From assembly GCA_963576735.1 (NCBI GenBank), contig OY755174.1, positions 3,348,001-3,412,000 on the forward strand: 64,000 nt of DNA, in the 5' to 3' direction. Source of the DNA: Bedellia somnulentella (taxonomy: Eukaryota > Arthropoda > Insecta > Lepidoptera > Bedelliidae). Positions 10,209 through 20,659 of this stretch are shown here, piece after piece. How positions within the stretch are numbered: the first letter of the stretch is position 1; each line of letters starts with the position of its first letter. The position numbers were made by a program, and so were the translations under genes. Under the pieces are notes generated by a model. It was not told the origin of the DNA and did not search any database. It saw only the letters and a program-made list of their open reading frames with translations.

Positions 10209-10528
10209 AAGTTTTTCTTTCCTTTATATATTCTTTATTTATTAGTATCAATCGAAACCTCCTTTAAAAAAAGTGTTCTTAGCGAAACGACTGAAAAACA
10301 TTATGAAACGAAACGTTTATGTCATCGGGTGTCAGCAAACATGGCGACTTAGATTTGTCTGTCAGCAGTCAGCACCATTAGAATTTAGCAAAATACTCGA
10401 CAATCCGAATTTTGCGGATAGATGTTGTCGACTCAAAATCATATTTTTTTTATGTTTTATTATTCAGGTAAGGTTTCGATCGAGTCTACCGTACCCAGTG
10501 ACGAAATTATTAATATAGATAGAAGATA

Positions 10529-10784
10529 GATTGCTGTGTAGTGTCGGCTTAGAATAGCACTACCCCATTTCTTCCGGTGGGTGTACGTAAGAGGCAATTA
10601 ACGGTTTTGGGGCTTTGAGGAATTTTTTGGCGATGCGGTTGGAGACCCATCACCAACAACCTTTATTTCACCATCTTTTCCCCACAAAACTACCAAAAGT
10701 GGCTGAGTCATTTCTGATTCCTTAGCTCTGGCTACTCCTTCTAGGGATTTAAAGCCGTGAGTATATGTATGTACGTATGTATTC
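10529..10784 (+). repeat. R1 dispersed repeat, full length
   Basis: One of the best-preserved copies: GCTGTGTAGTGTCGGCTTAG, ACTACCCCATTTCTTCCGGT, GTACGTAAGAGGCAATTAAC, GGCGATGCGGTTGGAGACCC, CAAAAGTGGCTGAGTCATTT, TAGCTCTGGCTACTCCTTCT and GTGAGTATATGTATGTACG. The 62-codon minus-strand ORF inside is a by-product of the repeat and not a gene. Confidence 0.9.
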
Positions 10785-11978
10785 ATAACAAAACAATGTT
10801 CGACTTTCGTGTTTTTTAATATAATAAATAATATATGCAGATTCTGAAATAAATAACATTAGAAGTTCAAGCCAGCAATGTTTGGCAATCACAATTAAAT
10901 GAAGCGCACCGAACGAACATTAACGTTATGTGTGTGATGTTTGTTATGAATAAAATAATTGGACATGTAAATATTTGCGCATATTGAAGGAATTAAGTGT
11001 TCCAATGATTTGGCATTATGCGATAGTTGCAAATAAGTAAGAAGAAGCAATATTTCATGTTATTAGCCAAAGTTTATACTAACAATATTTTCGCCCTTCA
11101 TGTCTTGATAGGTGGTGGAAATTAGGGAAAAGGACATTATCAATCTTTTGTTAGTTCTGTCAGGCCGCCATTAAATCTGTCCATAAAACGTGTTCATTTT
11201 GCAATTAGTCAATGTTCGTAATAAAAGGACTTTTTAAGTTTCAAGGATTACGAATATCGATCATTGAAGTACACACAGAAATAGGATATAAACCACAAAT
11301 TTTCAAAACTACTTCCCTTAACATATAGACCAGAATAAACTTAATTTAAGTTGGCTATGCTGTGATACTACTGATTTTACTCATCTGTTAATCCCTTTGT
11401 CTATTTTCAATAAATCAATTTCACTGTTTAACCAGAAGGTACCAACGATTGTAATGTCGAGTCGAATATCTAAATCTGTTATTTTTCATTATAATTATAG
11501 AATCTTTAAAGCTGTAACTTTAAAGATTCAACTCAACATAAATATTTTCAGAGTGGGGTCCAATTGATTAATTTTTGGTTTCAGTCATTACTAATACTAT
11601 CGATAAAACAACATACATTTATAGGTCTTTGGAATACCCGTATATCACTATCATACTTATTTGTTCTTCATGTCGCATTGAAAAGATGTGCAACTCTTCC
11701 GCACCTATTCGCTTTGTCAGAATGATCGATTGAAAATGATAGTCTCTAAACTCGATTATGATTTATTGCTATATGAAATATCGAATACTTTTTCCGAGTC
11801 ATCACAGCACTATTGTAACGAAATTAAATAATTTCATGTTTAGTTGATTAAATCTATTGTGTTAGTTTTGTTAACATCATTTTTTTCTGGTTTAGATACC
11901 GAGAAATTTTATTGTAGTATTTAGTACTACCTATTTTTTATTAAATAAAAACCTTTTTATCATCAAATCTTAATATAG
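10785..11978. other. AT-rich intergenic stretch, nothing recognised
   Basis: No gene-like ORF, RNA fold or shared repeat was recognised. Confidence 0.45.
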
Positions 11979-12206
11979 ACATACATACATACATATACTC
12001 ACAGCTATAAATCCCTAGAAGGGGTAGCCAGAGCTAAGAAATTAGAAATTCCTCAGCCACTTTTGGAAATGTGAGTGGTGAAAAGATGGTAAAAATAAAA
12101 GTTGTTGGTGATGGGTTTCTGCATCGCCCAACAATCCCTTAAAAGCCCCAATACCCACCGGAAGAAATGGGGTAGTGCTATTCTAAGCCGACACTACACA
12201 GCATAA
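11979..12206 (-). repeat. R1 dispersed repeat, minus strand
   Basis: Runs from (ACATACAT)n and ACTCACAGCTATAAATCCC through AGAAGGGGTAGCCAGAGC, TTGTTGGTGATGGGTTTCTG and CACCGGAAGAAATGGGGTAG to CCGACACTACACAGC. Full length. Confidence 0.9.
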
Positions 12207-12239
12207 GTTAATATAGACAGTTTTATAAAAAAATATTAT

Positions 12240-12300
12240 CACTAGCTGTGTAGTGAAGGCCTAGAATATTATTGACCATTTTTTGTCCAGCTCATCCACT
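12240..12300 (+). repeat. R1 5' fragment
   Basis: AGCTGTGTAGTGAAGGCCTAG followed by a diverged ACCATTTTTTGTCC block; only the first about 60 bp of R1. Confidence 0.4.
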
Positions 12301-12359
12301 TCACCATACTAGATGCAGAATCATTAATATTGATATGGTGCCAAGAAAATAATAGTGAT

Positions 12360-12909
12360 GAAGATTTTTTCAAGCTTAGACACATACGATAAAATGGTCA
12401 AACAACAAATTATTGTCTTAAGTGAATCCATGCAACGAAGAACCAACCACTTTACCTTTATGAGGCTAAAATTCTGGTGGGAGCTCCCTCTTTATAGTGG
12501 CCAAGTAAGTAAATCCACGACCTTGTTCTGTTCTCTAATGTCTAAGCGATTATCATCTCGCACTTCTCTTTCGTGTTCCATATCTTCGTAATTAAGGTTG
12601 ATTTATCCGTGGTAAACTTCTTCAACGTGGGGACAGGTGACCTTAACGCAGCCTCATCGGATTGTTTGGATTACATGTTGTGATTGCTTTCTAAAGTAAA
12701 ATCAGGATCGCCTACATCGTTCCAAAATCGCTACAGTTGTCGACACCCTCGTCTATGAGATTATTAAATATCTCTTTATCTTTTAAACATTTATTCTGTT
12801 TTTCGGAGTCTCGTACTCTTAGCGGAATCTGAACCGTCATCATTTGCAGGGTTTTTCTGCTCACTAGACGTGATGTTTCTTCTTTTAAGCATTCATCAAT
12901 TGATAGCAC
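12360..12909 (-). pseudogene. Possible decayed mobile-element coding remnant
   Basis: The minus strand has a 65-codon ORF at 12712-12909 (MLSIDECLKEETSRLVSRK..., ending LIDEGVDNCSDFG), acidic and protein-like in composition. It is followed downstream by frameshifted protein-like pieces (for example GKVVGSSLHG). I cannot assign a family. A decayed transposase or polyprotein N-terminus is one reading; chance is another. Confidence 0.25.
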
Positions 12910-13016
12910 ACTTTTAAAACCTATGCGACGTCAATCAGACACTATAAGCTAAATCACATTTACACCGAGGTGACGATCAAGAGACGTACAAATTTGTATA
13001 CATAAACTACGTACTT

Positions 13017-13130
13017 ACGTCTGTGAGACGTCGATTGCTTCGATACGAGCATGTGTGCTATTGCCACGGACGCGGTGTTGAATGATGGTTTATGACTTTA
13101 AAATTAAAAGTTGTTACGTCTGTGAGACGT
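13017..13130. repeat. Repeated palindromic 15-mer
   Basis: ACGTCTGTGAGACGT, itself a near-perfect inverted repeat, occurs at 13018-13032 and again at 13116-13130. The function is unknown; it could mark the ends of a small insertion. Confidence 0.35.
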
Positions 13131-13559
13131 AGAGGTCGGTAGTTAAAGGTAAATATTAAACATTACTTTAATTTGCATGCTTGAACTGTATATTTGTGAG
13201 AAGAGTTATCCTCTTGAATGAAATAAAAAATATATAAATATCGTGTAGCCCCCACACCACAAGTTCCTTAAAATTATAATCACATACATACCCAATGACA
13301 TAAAAAATATTGAGAAACTTAATTACTTTTTATATTTCCAAACACAAACTATATAGAGATTACTACGTAATCAGACTACCCACTGCCGTAGCTATCGACA
13401 AGACTTTAGTCTTTGACGTGTACACCTTTGCTTTTGGCATGTTTTGTTTTTATTTTAACGAAAGAATGACTAAATGGCTCTCCAATGCGTTATAGTGGTA
13501 AGTTATGCCAGCTGCGAACTAGAGGGACCACATAGGCCCTTGGAGGAAAACAAAAGTGC

Positions 13560-13811
13560 TTATTTCTTACATAAATTCATATACTCACGGCCATAAATAC
13601 CAAAAAGCGGTAGCTAGAGCTTCAGAAAAAGAAATTCCTCAGCCACTTTTGGAAATTAAGTGGGAAAACGATTGTAAAAAGAAAGTTTGTGACGGGTCTC
13701 CAATAACTTCACCCGAAAACCACTTAAATAGTCGTAATACCGTTAGCCGCCTCTTAAAAGCACCCACGGGAGGAAATGGGGTAGTGCTATTCTAAGCTAA
13801 CACTACACAGC
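13560..13811 (-). repeat. R1 dispersed repeat, minus strand
   Basis: ATACTCACGGCCATAAATAC through GCCACTTTTGGAAATTAAGT to GGAGGAAATGGGGTAGTGCT and ACACTACACAGCC. Nearly full length. The 79-codon ORF here is the translated repeat, not a gene. Confidence 0.85.
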
Positions 13812-13852
13812 CGGATTTATAGCCGTGAGTATATGTATGTATGTATGTTATT
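13812..13852 (+). repeat. R1 3' tail
   Basis: GGATTTATAGCCGTGAGTAT followed by (ATGT)n: the last 40 bp of an R1 copy in the opposite orientation, directly abutting the previous one. Confidence 0.7.
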
Positions 13853-15500
13853 TATTCCACTACAAGCTTTTTGCCCACGACTTCGTCCGCTTGGACTTTA
13901 TTTTTTGCATCCGATTTCCATCCAAAATAGTTTTCAGTTCAGTAGTTGAGGTGTTAAGATGGAATGTAGTCGCAACATACATTACATTAAATTATACGTA
14001 CTTGCTTTGCAGTCAGAAAATATATACATATAAAGAAACAAAATGTGCACTCATTATAAAATAAATAGAACATAATGATAATTATAAGTAGGGTCGAAGA
14101 GTGTACCGGACTATTTTTAGTGCCATAGGTTCTTACACATCCAACATTTTTATGCATACGACAAAGATTACCTTCCTTGAGTTAGTTTTGGTTTATATTT
14201 AAACATCTAGGATTTATGACTCACTCAACACTATAGGCTGCATAGTTTATATCTTACCCTGTTCTAAAATGAAACAAGGATAAAAACAAATAATACTGTC
14301 AGTATCAATCTACCCCATATCTACCCTAAGGTCAAAAACAAACTAAAGGAGTCATAAGGCCGTGTTTTAAAAAAAACTTAAAAGTTTATATTACTACAAT
14401 ATCAAGGAGTTTTTTTATGACCAGAACAATAATTAGAGTGCCTCGATTGCTCTACAACTAGTCTTCCATTAAACTATCTTTGCCATGCCCTTACAGGACC
14501 TCACTTGTACTTTTATCACGAGTATTTGTTACAACTTATCGACTTGTGACATGCAAATCAATAAATTGAAATTGAACTAAAAAAATACATTATTACCTAT
14601 ACTGCTATAAATACAGAGAATGATTTAATGAATTTGTTAGTAAAAAGTCGATTTCATAGACAATAGATAGTCGATTTGTAGAACAAGGTTTATCTGGCTA
14701 CCAAATTATGACATGATATTTTACCAAATTATGATAATTTCTCAATTCATTAAAAATCTAAAGTCAAAAATGTTTTCACGGGTTTTAGCATTTTTTTGGA
14801 ATGAAGCTGCTTAAACCAGTATATCATCGAATTTTGCATTTCGCTTGTGACATCACTCCTCCTAAACGGCCGGACCAATCTCTACCAGTCTTTGCGTGGT
14901 GGTCATAAGGATCGAGTATCAAATTGTGACGGAGAGCTTTGGCACGAAAAAATTCAACATTGCGGAATAGTCGCCCTTAACAGTTCTCCATGCAAGTCTA
15001 TAGGAAACGATCATGAACAAAACTAGCACGAGCTCAAACAATTTTCCATCGTTCGAAAGTAGCGAACCTACGCTCAAGTTATTTTTGACATCATAATTCT
15101 TTCGAAAATTTCAATGAAAATGTTGTATAGAAACCATGTTTGATTTTGTCCGGTTTCGCTCCAATTTTCGGGATGCGAAGCTTCAACACCAACCTAGTTT
15201 ATATAAAATTTCATCAAATAATACTTACAATCATTAAAATTATTAACCATAGCATAGTTTGGTATTACATAGAAAGCGTTGGTACTATTTAGGATGTGCA
15301 CCCTTATAATGGTGCCAGCACCGATACCACGGGAAAAAATGTAAGATTCTATTAAATCAATTAATTATTTTACAGATTTTCATACTAGGTACCCAACAAA
15401 CAAAAACAATCAATTTTGAAATGAAACTCCATCTTCAAATTGATAACCGATCAAGTTGCCGCTTTAGTTAGATGAGTACACCACACCGTGTTTGTAGGGT
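13853..15500. other. Intergenic, one weak repeat trace
   Basis: No coding signal. The stretch near 14860-15010 (CTAAACGGCCGGACCAATCT, TTTGCGTGGTGGTCATAAGG) resembles tails of dispersed insect repeats, but the family was not identified. Confidence 0.4.
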
Positions 15501-15524
15501 GCGTTCCTATTTGTATTTAGCAAT

Positions 15525-15660
15525 TTAGCGGGCGGCACGTGCCGCGGACCGCGTGCCGTGAGAGCGGGCGACGCGTGCGTTCTCACGTGACGCCACTTTG
15601 CGCGGGAAACTGAGACGTCACGAGACCGCGGTAAGCTGATTGTGATCGCTGATTACTTTT
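15525..15660 (+). promoter_or_regulatory. CpG-rich promoter-like segment
   Basis: A sharp GC island in AT-rich DNA: GCGGGCGGCACGTGCCGCGG (contains an E-box CACGTG), GACGCGTGCG, CTCACGTGACG and GAGACGTCACGAG (CRE-like). It ends at GACCGCG with a consensus donor GTAAGC near 15631. This resembles a host promoter with a short non-coding first exon. It lies 340 bp upstream of the THAP exon at 15993, so it may instead belong to that element. Confidence 0.4.
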
Positions 15661-15992
15661 TAATTTTTCTGTGTCAATGAAGTTAGAAGACATTTTTTTA
15701 CTAGTGACCTAACTAAATTAATTTGTTGAAATCTCGTAATTTCAATCACAAATTAATCTTGGTAAAAATAGAAATTTTATGAAATATCTTAATATCAAGT
15801 TATCATGTTCGAGAAGATGTTTTTTTAAGAATGGTACAGTCATAGAATAAAGAGTACCCAGAATCCGCTCACGGCCGCATCGATAGTCCTATTTCATTGG
15901 TTTCTCTTGCATACCAACGCAACGCACCCGCACTCAGTCGGTTAGAAGCTTTGAAAGTGACAAGCCAAAACAGCTCCACAAAAAAATTCATA

Positions 15993-16069
15993 ATGACGAC
16001 TTACGTACTTCCATCTTGTCGAAATAGAGTCAATATCAAAGCAAAAGGACTGGGAATCACATTTCACCG
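15993..16069 (+). pseudogene. THAP zinc-finger first exon, P-element/THAP9-like remnant
   Basis: A 77-nt exon from an ATG to a GT donor at 16070. It encodes 25 residues beginning MTTYVLPSCRNRV and ending KGLGITFH plus two bases. The C-x-NR and GITFH elements and the exon boundary just after FH fit the N-terminus of a THAP (C2CH) DNA-binding domain, as found in P-element and THAP9 transposases. The first zinc ligand, expected at residue 4, is Tyr here, so the finger is probably dead. A second THAP exon of identical length is at 57059-57135. A transposase-like fragment follows at 16774 on the same strand. No second THAP exon was recognised between them. Confidence 0.6.
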
Positions 16070-16513
16070 GTTACTATTGTTATTTTCCACTTACTTTCGA
16101 TGATTGAAAGCAATTTAATTTGGTTTAAATTACGAATTTTTTACGCCGCCATGTCAGTGTTGCAAGCGTAGAACTTTGTATTTTCTACCATTTTCAACAT
16201 AAGAATATTATGTTTAGGTAGAAATTCTAAATGGTGAAAAATAAGTACTTTTGGGTATTTTAGATTTCCTGCAGACGAAAGCAGGCGAGCTCCGTGGGTA
16301 AGAATTATACAAAAAGCTAAAATTGATGAGTATTGGAAACCCACCTCAAGCTCACGCATTTGCTCCGAGCATTTTTAAGAAAAATATTTTGATTTAACTA
16401 AAACTGGAATCAGAAGACTTGTAAAAGATGCCATACCCACGAAGGTTTATTTGTACTATATTTGAAATATATACCTATCTGTATATACGTAATATTATAC
16501 ATATAAATATATA

Positions 16514-16706
16514 TCTTACTATAATATTATAATTGTGAAAGTTTGTGTGGATGTGATTGTTACGCTTTCAGACAAAATCTACTAAAGGAATTGGGATGAA
16601 ACTTTGAAGGTATATAAATTATACATCGAAATACGATAACTTCGAAAAAGGGTAAGCAATGATATATGTGTACCTACGTGAAAGAAGACGCGGGTGAAAA
16701 GCTAGT
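16514..16706 (+). mobile_element. Short non-autonomous Helitron
   Basis: Starts TCTTACTATAATATTATAAT, contains GTTTGTGTGGATG and ends GACGCGGGTGAAAAGCTAGT. The termini TC...CTAGT and insertion between A and T fit lepidopteran Helitrons. At 193 bp it carries no genes, and it splits the P-element-like remnant. Confidence 0.7.
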
Positions 16707-16773
16707 TTATTGTATTTAAATATTATGTATGTGTCTAAATATTAATAGTTTTTATAATATTTTGTATCTAAAA

Positions 16774-17013
16774 GTTATTACTGTTTTTATATACGCTATG
16801 CATGGTGGATTGAACGACAACCCAAATGCAAAACAATTTAAGGGTATATACCGCAAAGTATTGTGCAATTTAGGGATAAAAGCTTCGGATCAAGGCAATT
16901 GCATAGCTCTTGAAGATATTGGAGTTCTTAGCTGTAATTCAACTACAAATGCCATAAACCTGATAACATCATGTTTTTTATTATCCATCTTATTATTTAG
17001 AAGCATTAAATAA
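16774..17013 (+). pseudogene. P-element/THAP9-like transposase fragment
   Basis: The open frame encodes VITVFIYAMHGGLNDNPNAK, then QFKGIYRKVLCNLGIKASDQ and NCIALEDI. The arrangement GG-x-N-x-NP-x4-QF-x6-L followed by NC-x-A/L matches the C-terminal part of P-element and THAP9 transposases, where a GG-NNNPT-QF segment is conserved. The frame is intact for about 80 codons, then runs into AT-rich sequence. With the THAP exon at 15993 it suggests one decayed element of about 1 kb whose middle, including the catalytic core, is missing. Confidence 0.5.
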
Positions 17014-17195
17014 TTCATGAGTATGTTCAAATATAGAAAAAGAACATTTTGATATTTCAGAAAATTTAATTTTACTAATAAGTTAAAAACTATTAAAGCT
17101 GTTGTTTTATTTTTAATATATGTTTTTTATTATCTTATCATTTAAAAGCATTAAATATTTCATGTTTTTTCTCAAATATAGAAAAAGAACATATT
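16973..17195. repeat. Direct duplication of about 75 bp
   Basis: TTTTTTATTATC, AGCATTAAATA, TTCATG and CAAATATAGAAAAAGAACAT occur in order at 16976-17050 and again at 17123-17192. This is local duplication at the end of the transposase remnant. Confidence 0.5.
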
Positions 17196-17199
17196 AAAT

Positions 17200-18149
17200 A
17201 ATTATTAGGAGTTTGGTAGAAATTAATAGGAGTTTGGTAGAAAATATACATTTGCAGACTGGCGATGGGTTAAAGCTTGCAACATTGCGGGGCGTGAAGT
17301 GCAGTGAGAGCGGGGGGATTATTGGACCATTTTGTCGAACCGATTTGGACTGACTACGGTGTCTGGATGATACTAAGTTTGTGGGTACAGTAAGAAAGAA
17401 AAACCTACTTTTTTCAGATAAGTTGTTTATTATGTGGTCATTAGGTCGTATTTGGACTCGATGCCATTGTTGTGGCGAGAGGTTTTCATGCCATACTGAT
17501 TTATTAAATTCTTTGTTACACTCGCTACTTTGGGTTTTCATATCAACGAATCTAATTCATTAACTGTAATTTGATACTGAAAAAGGTATGCAAACACATC
17601 AATAGTTAATCAATCAGTCTGCATTCCTTCCCACTGACGAGTTAAGTAATGTACGATATAAAATAATGTATTCTTTTCCATTCATCATAATAAGTTCGCA
17701 ATTCTTATTGTATTTTTTTAAAATGTAGTTGTAGTTTGCCAATGACGTAAAGCCGTGAAGCCGCGGGGGCGGCAGCAGTCTTTGCACTTTGCAGCCACGT
17801 GACCGAAAGTAAATGGAAGTTTAATTAATAATTTATTGCACAACTCACTCTCGCTGCTGAGTTAAGCTTATTTCAGTTAAAAAGTAAAGTAAAATAATTG
17901 TATTTATAGTGACGTTGGCTTCGAATTAGTACTTAACTACTTTGAGGTTTTAAATGTGTTATCAAAGGGCTTGAAATACTATCGACGCGTGATGTTCGTT
18001 ATAATATCATAACTATACTCCGTAGCTTGAGGCATGTGAGAGCGATTATGATATATGAAATGTAAGATATTGACAGATTATTCACATGAATATAACAATA
18101 ATAAGTCGATTGATACGAACGAGCAAGAACTATTTTATTAATCTCTCTC
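17200..18149. other. Intergenic with one GC-rich spot
   Basis: No convincing gene. A GC-rich patch at 17752-17815 (AAGCCGCGGGGGCGGCAGCA, CCACGTGACC) may be regulatory. The overlapping ORFs at 17194-17563 look like chance readings. Confidence 0.35.
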
Positions 18150-18245
18150 ACGGAAAGGGGTACAAGGGTAGCCATAGCTTCAAAATTAGAAATTTCTCAG
18201 ATAGATTCAGAAGTGGGAAAGGATCGTATAATAAAATATTAGATT
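18150..18245 (-). repeat. R1 fragment, minus strand
   Basis: AAGGGTAGCCATAGCTTC, AATTAGAAATTTCTCAG and AAGTGGGAAAGGAT match the reversed 3' half of R1. Confidence 0.5.
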
Positions 18246-18269
18246 GAAATAAATATTGGTGATATAAAA

Positions 18270-18570
18270 TGAAATGAAACATTTATTCAACGATTATAGG
18301 TGTGTAGATTATAGGCCGAATTAATTTGTATGGCACTGACTGAAAATCAGTGCCACGGTTGGTGACATCATCATCTGCTGCAACATGCTGAGCCAGTGAC
18401 CAAATCACTGCATAGATCTTCTTTTTTAAGTTTAATTTTTTTTCTTATTTTTTTTTGTTATTATTGCTTCTCACTATGTTTTTTTTTTTGTTTTTTTTTT
18501 ATTTTTTATTTGTTGTGTATTTCCCTGTGCACTGAATAAAGCTTTTTCTTTCTTTCTTTCTTAAAGGTCT
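18270..18570 (+). repeat. Candidate LINE/SINE 3' end with (TTTC)n tail
   Basis: The segment ends GTGCACTGAATAAAGC followed by (TTTC)n and includes a long T-rich tract. AATAAA plus a microsatellite tail suggests a retroposon 3' end. Family not identified. Confidence 0.4.
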
Positions 18571-18732
18571 TCAGGTGATAACAAGTGCACAATCCATAAT
18601 CTGCCTTAAATGGGCGTTTGGAATATTTATCATTATTAATCTAATATAAATCACGCGAACTAAAGAAATAAAATTACGTCAACAAAAACCTATAAACTAC
18701 TGTAATTAACACAATACACATGTAAATTTTAC

Positions 18733-18985
18733 ATACATACATACATATACTCACGGCTATAAATCCCTTCACGGGGTAGCCAGAGCTTTGTAATAAGAAA
18801 TACCTCAGCCACTTTTGGAAGTTGATTGGGGAAAAGATGGTAATAATAAATGTTTTTGGTGATGGGTCTGCAACCACAAACACGCCCAAAAATCACTTAA
18901 AAAGCCTTTATACCCTTAGTTGCCTCATACCATCACCTACTGGTAGAAAAGGGGTAGTGTTATTCTAAGCCGACACTACATGGCA
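18733..18985 (-). repeat. R1 dispersed repeat, minus strand
   Basis: (ACAT)n, ACTCACGGCTATAAATCCC, CACTTTTGGAAGTTGATTGG, TTTTTGGTGATGGGTCTGCA and AAAAGGGGTAGTGTTATTCT to CCGACACTACATGGC. Full length. Confidence 0.85.
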
Positions 18986-19059
18986 AATGTAAATTTTCTA
19001 AAAAATATAATAAAGTAATGGCAATTAAAGTTAACATATGAAAATAACTTATTGTGAAA

Positions 19060-19146
19060 GGTTCCCAAGCCACATCACCCAACTATCACTTAAAATCCTT
19101 GAAGTAACCACGTCACCCATGTGGAGAAATAGGTGAGTGCTATTTT
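19060..19146 (-). repeat. R1 5' fragment, minus strand, diverged
   Basis: AAGCCACATCACCCAAC, TCACTTAAAATCC and ATGTGGAGAAATAGGTGAGT follow R1 order. Confidence 0.4.
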
Positions 19147-19428
19147 ACACATACACTCATACAATACACACATCTACTCACACAACACACACTTCTACTC
19201 TATTTCCTGCCGGTTTTAAGTTTTAAATTTTAAATTCTTGTTTTTCAAATTATATATTACATTAAATAAGTAATTGTTAAGTTAATTTAATACGAAGTAG
19301 TTCCTAGTTAGAGTTTAATACCATACATATTTTTTTTTGTTGCTATTTATGGGGTCGAGATTCACTACTCATCCTAAGAGTACAGGGCTCTGCTCTTTTA
19401 TTAGGGAGTAGTGATCCTCAGTGCCTTA

Positions 19429-20659
19429 AGAGCTTATTCCATTTGCCTGAATTCAGACGTCCGACAGCCACAGAATCTGAATTCAGACTAGTGGAATAAC
19501 GTTCAGAACGCTAGGCTTCCGATAAAGAGACAAATTTCGGCTCCTAGCTCACTACATTTTTTGTAGCTCCGTCTCAGGAAGGTGGAATAACGTTCAGACG
19601 ATTTAGTCGCCTCGCGCCCGCCACAGCGAGAGGACGTGCCAAAATTTTTCATGCCTATGATTGAAATTACGTAAACAAAAAAAAGATAATAAAAGTTTTA
19701 TAGCAGATATACATATGCTCACGCCATTAATTCCAGGGGTAGTTAGGTAGGTAGGGGTTCCATTTCATAGGGGTAGGCGGATATGTATAATTATATTCTT
19801 ACATACATACATATACTCACGCTATTATTTCCGATTGGGGTAGGTAAATACGTTTTATCACATACATGCAAATTATATTATATTATATATACTCACGCCA
19901 TTACTTCCCATCGGAGGAGGCAGATACGTTTAATTACATACATACGCGCATATACTCACGCTTTTACTTCCGCTTGTGGTAAGCAGATAATTTTAATTGC
20001 ATACATACATACTTAAACTCCCGCCATTTTTCCGTAAGGGGTAGGCAGATACGTATTGTTTCAAATATGCATACTTACACTCACGCCATCACTTCCCGTG
20101 GGGGTAGGCACAGGCGTATAATTACATACATGCATACATATACTCACGCCATTATTTCCCATTGGGGTAAGCAAATACGTTCAATCACATATATGCATAC
20201 TTATACTAACGCCATTACCTCTCATTGGGGTAGGCTGAAACTATCGATCGCCACTTCGTACGACCCCGGCAAACTTTTTAATAAATATCTTTTATTTTTA
20301 AGTCATATAGGAGTTCCCGCCTATTTAATATTTTGTGTGAAATATGACGTAAAAATATTTGGAAAAGGTTGTGTACATGAATAGGATATATGTAAGTATA
20401 GTAGCGAAAGAGATATATAGACGCAATGTGTCGTCGTTTATTGAATGAGAGTGGGATAGTCCATAAGAGAGTTTGATAGAGAGCGTTTTAAAAAAAGACG
20501 GGAGCAATTTCGTACGACCGCCCGCAAAAATCGCGCTCGCGAATGATTCAGAAACTGAAATCGGTGTAGTGGAATAACAAGCGTCTGTGGCCTTCTGCGG
20601 CAGTGACTGTGAAGGACCTCCGATTTCAGCAACGATAAAAGTGTAATGGAATAAGCTCT
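19429..20659 (+). mobile_element. E1, 1.2-kb terminal-inverted-repeat element
   Basis: Ends are AGAGCTTATTCCATT and its exact inverse, flanked by a 3-bp TTA duplication (19426-19428, 20660-20662). That duplication fits PIF/Harbinger-type insertion (TWA), but no transposase is present. Subterminal GTGGAATAACGTTCAGA motifs repeat near the left end. The middle is an array of R2 units. An inverted, nearly identical copy, E2, lies 5.3 kb away. The ORFs inside (for example 20067-20384 and 20325-20765) are mostly translated repeat and have no domain. Confidence 0.75.
19715..20245 (+). repeat. R2 tandem array inside E1
   Basis: About eight units of 62-75 bp, each with (CATA)n, then ACTCACGCCATTA-like, a TTCCCATTGGGGTAGGCAGA-like block and TACGT. 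Length varies mainly in the CATA microsatellite. Solo R2 units occur at 905 and 30680. Confidence 0.8.

Larger units (their letters stand above)
9927..10248 (-). mobile_element. Head-to-head tRNA-like retroposon, copy 1
   Basis: A 322-bp insertion flanked by a perfect 12-bp direct repeat CAATCGAAACCT (9915-9926 and 10249-10260), the length expected from target-primed (LINE-type) insertion. It is a near palindrome: tail (TGTTCATGAAAACCTCATG, TTATTACTAATAAATAAAG, AGGAAAG), a tRNA-like sequence in reverse, a 56-bp spacer, a tRNA-like sequence forward, then a truncated mirror of the tail. Copies at 41218-41312 and 59163-59429 share the same tail and also have 13-bp duplications. The strand is given relative to the complete tail (GGTTTTCATGAACAAAAAG) as the 3' end. 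Both tRNA-like arms keep intact A and B boxes and T5 stops. Confidence 0.8.
9227..10508 (-). mobile_element. Probable non-autonomous Helitron, minus strand
   Basis: On the minus strand the segment ends GCCGGGTTTTCATCTAGT (3' terminus CTAGT at 9231-9227) and would begin TCTATATTAATAATTTCG at 10508. These match the usual form of lepidopteran Helitron ends, which insert between A and T without target duplication. Inside, GGTAGACTCAATCGAAACCT (9907-9926) has an inverted partner at 10469-10488. The tRNA-like retroposon at 9927-10248 sits within it. No Rep/helicase is present. The 3' end is clearer than the 5' end. Confidence 0.45.

Noticed and set aside
17194..17563. Overlapping 115- and 60-codon ORFs as a gene
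   Set aside because: No recognisable domain, both strands are open by chance, and there are no splice or promoter signals supporting either.
20067..20384. 105-codon and 146-codon ORFs in E1 and their mirror in E2
   Set aside because: They translate a microsatellite-bearing tandem array (HTYTHAITS repeats) and terminal repeats; no protein domain is present.
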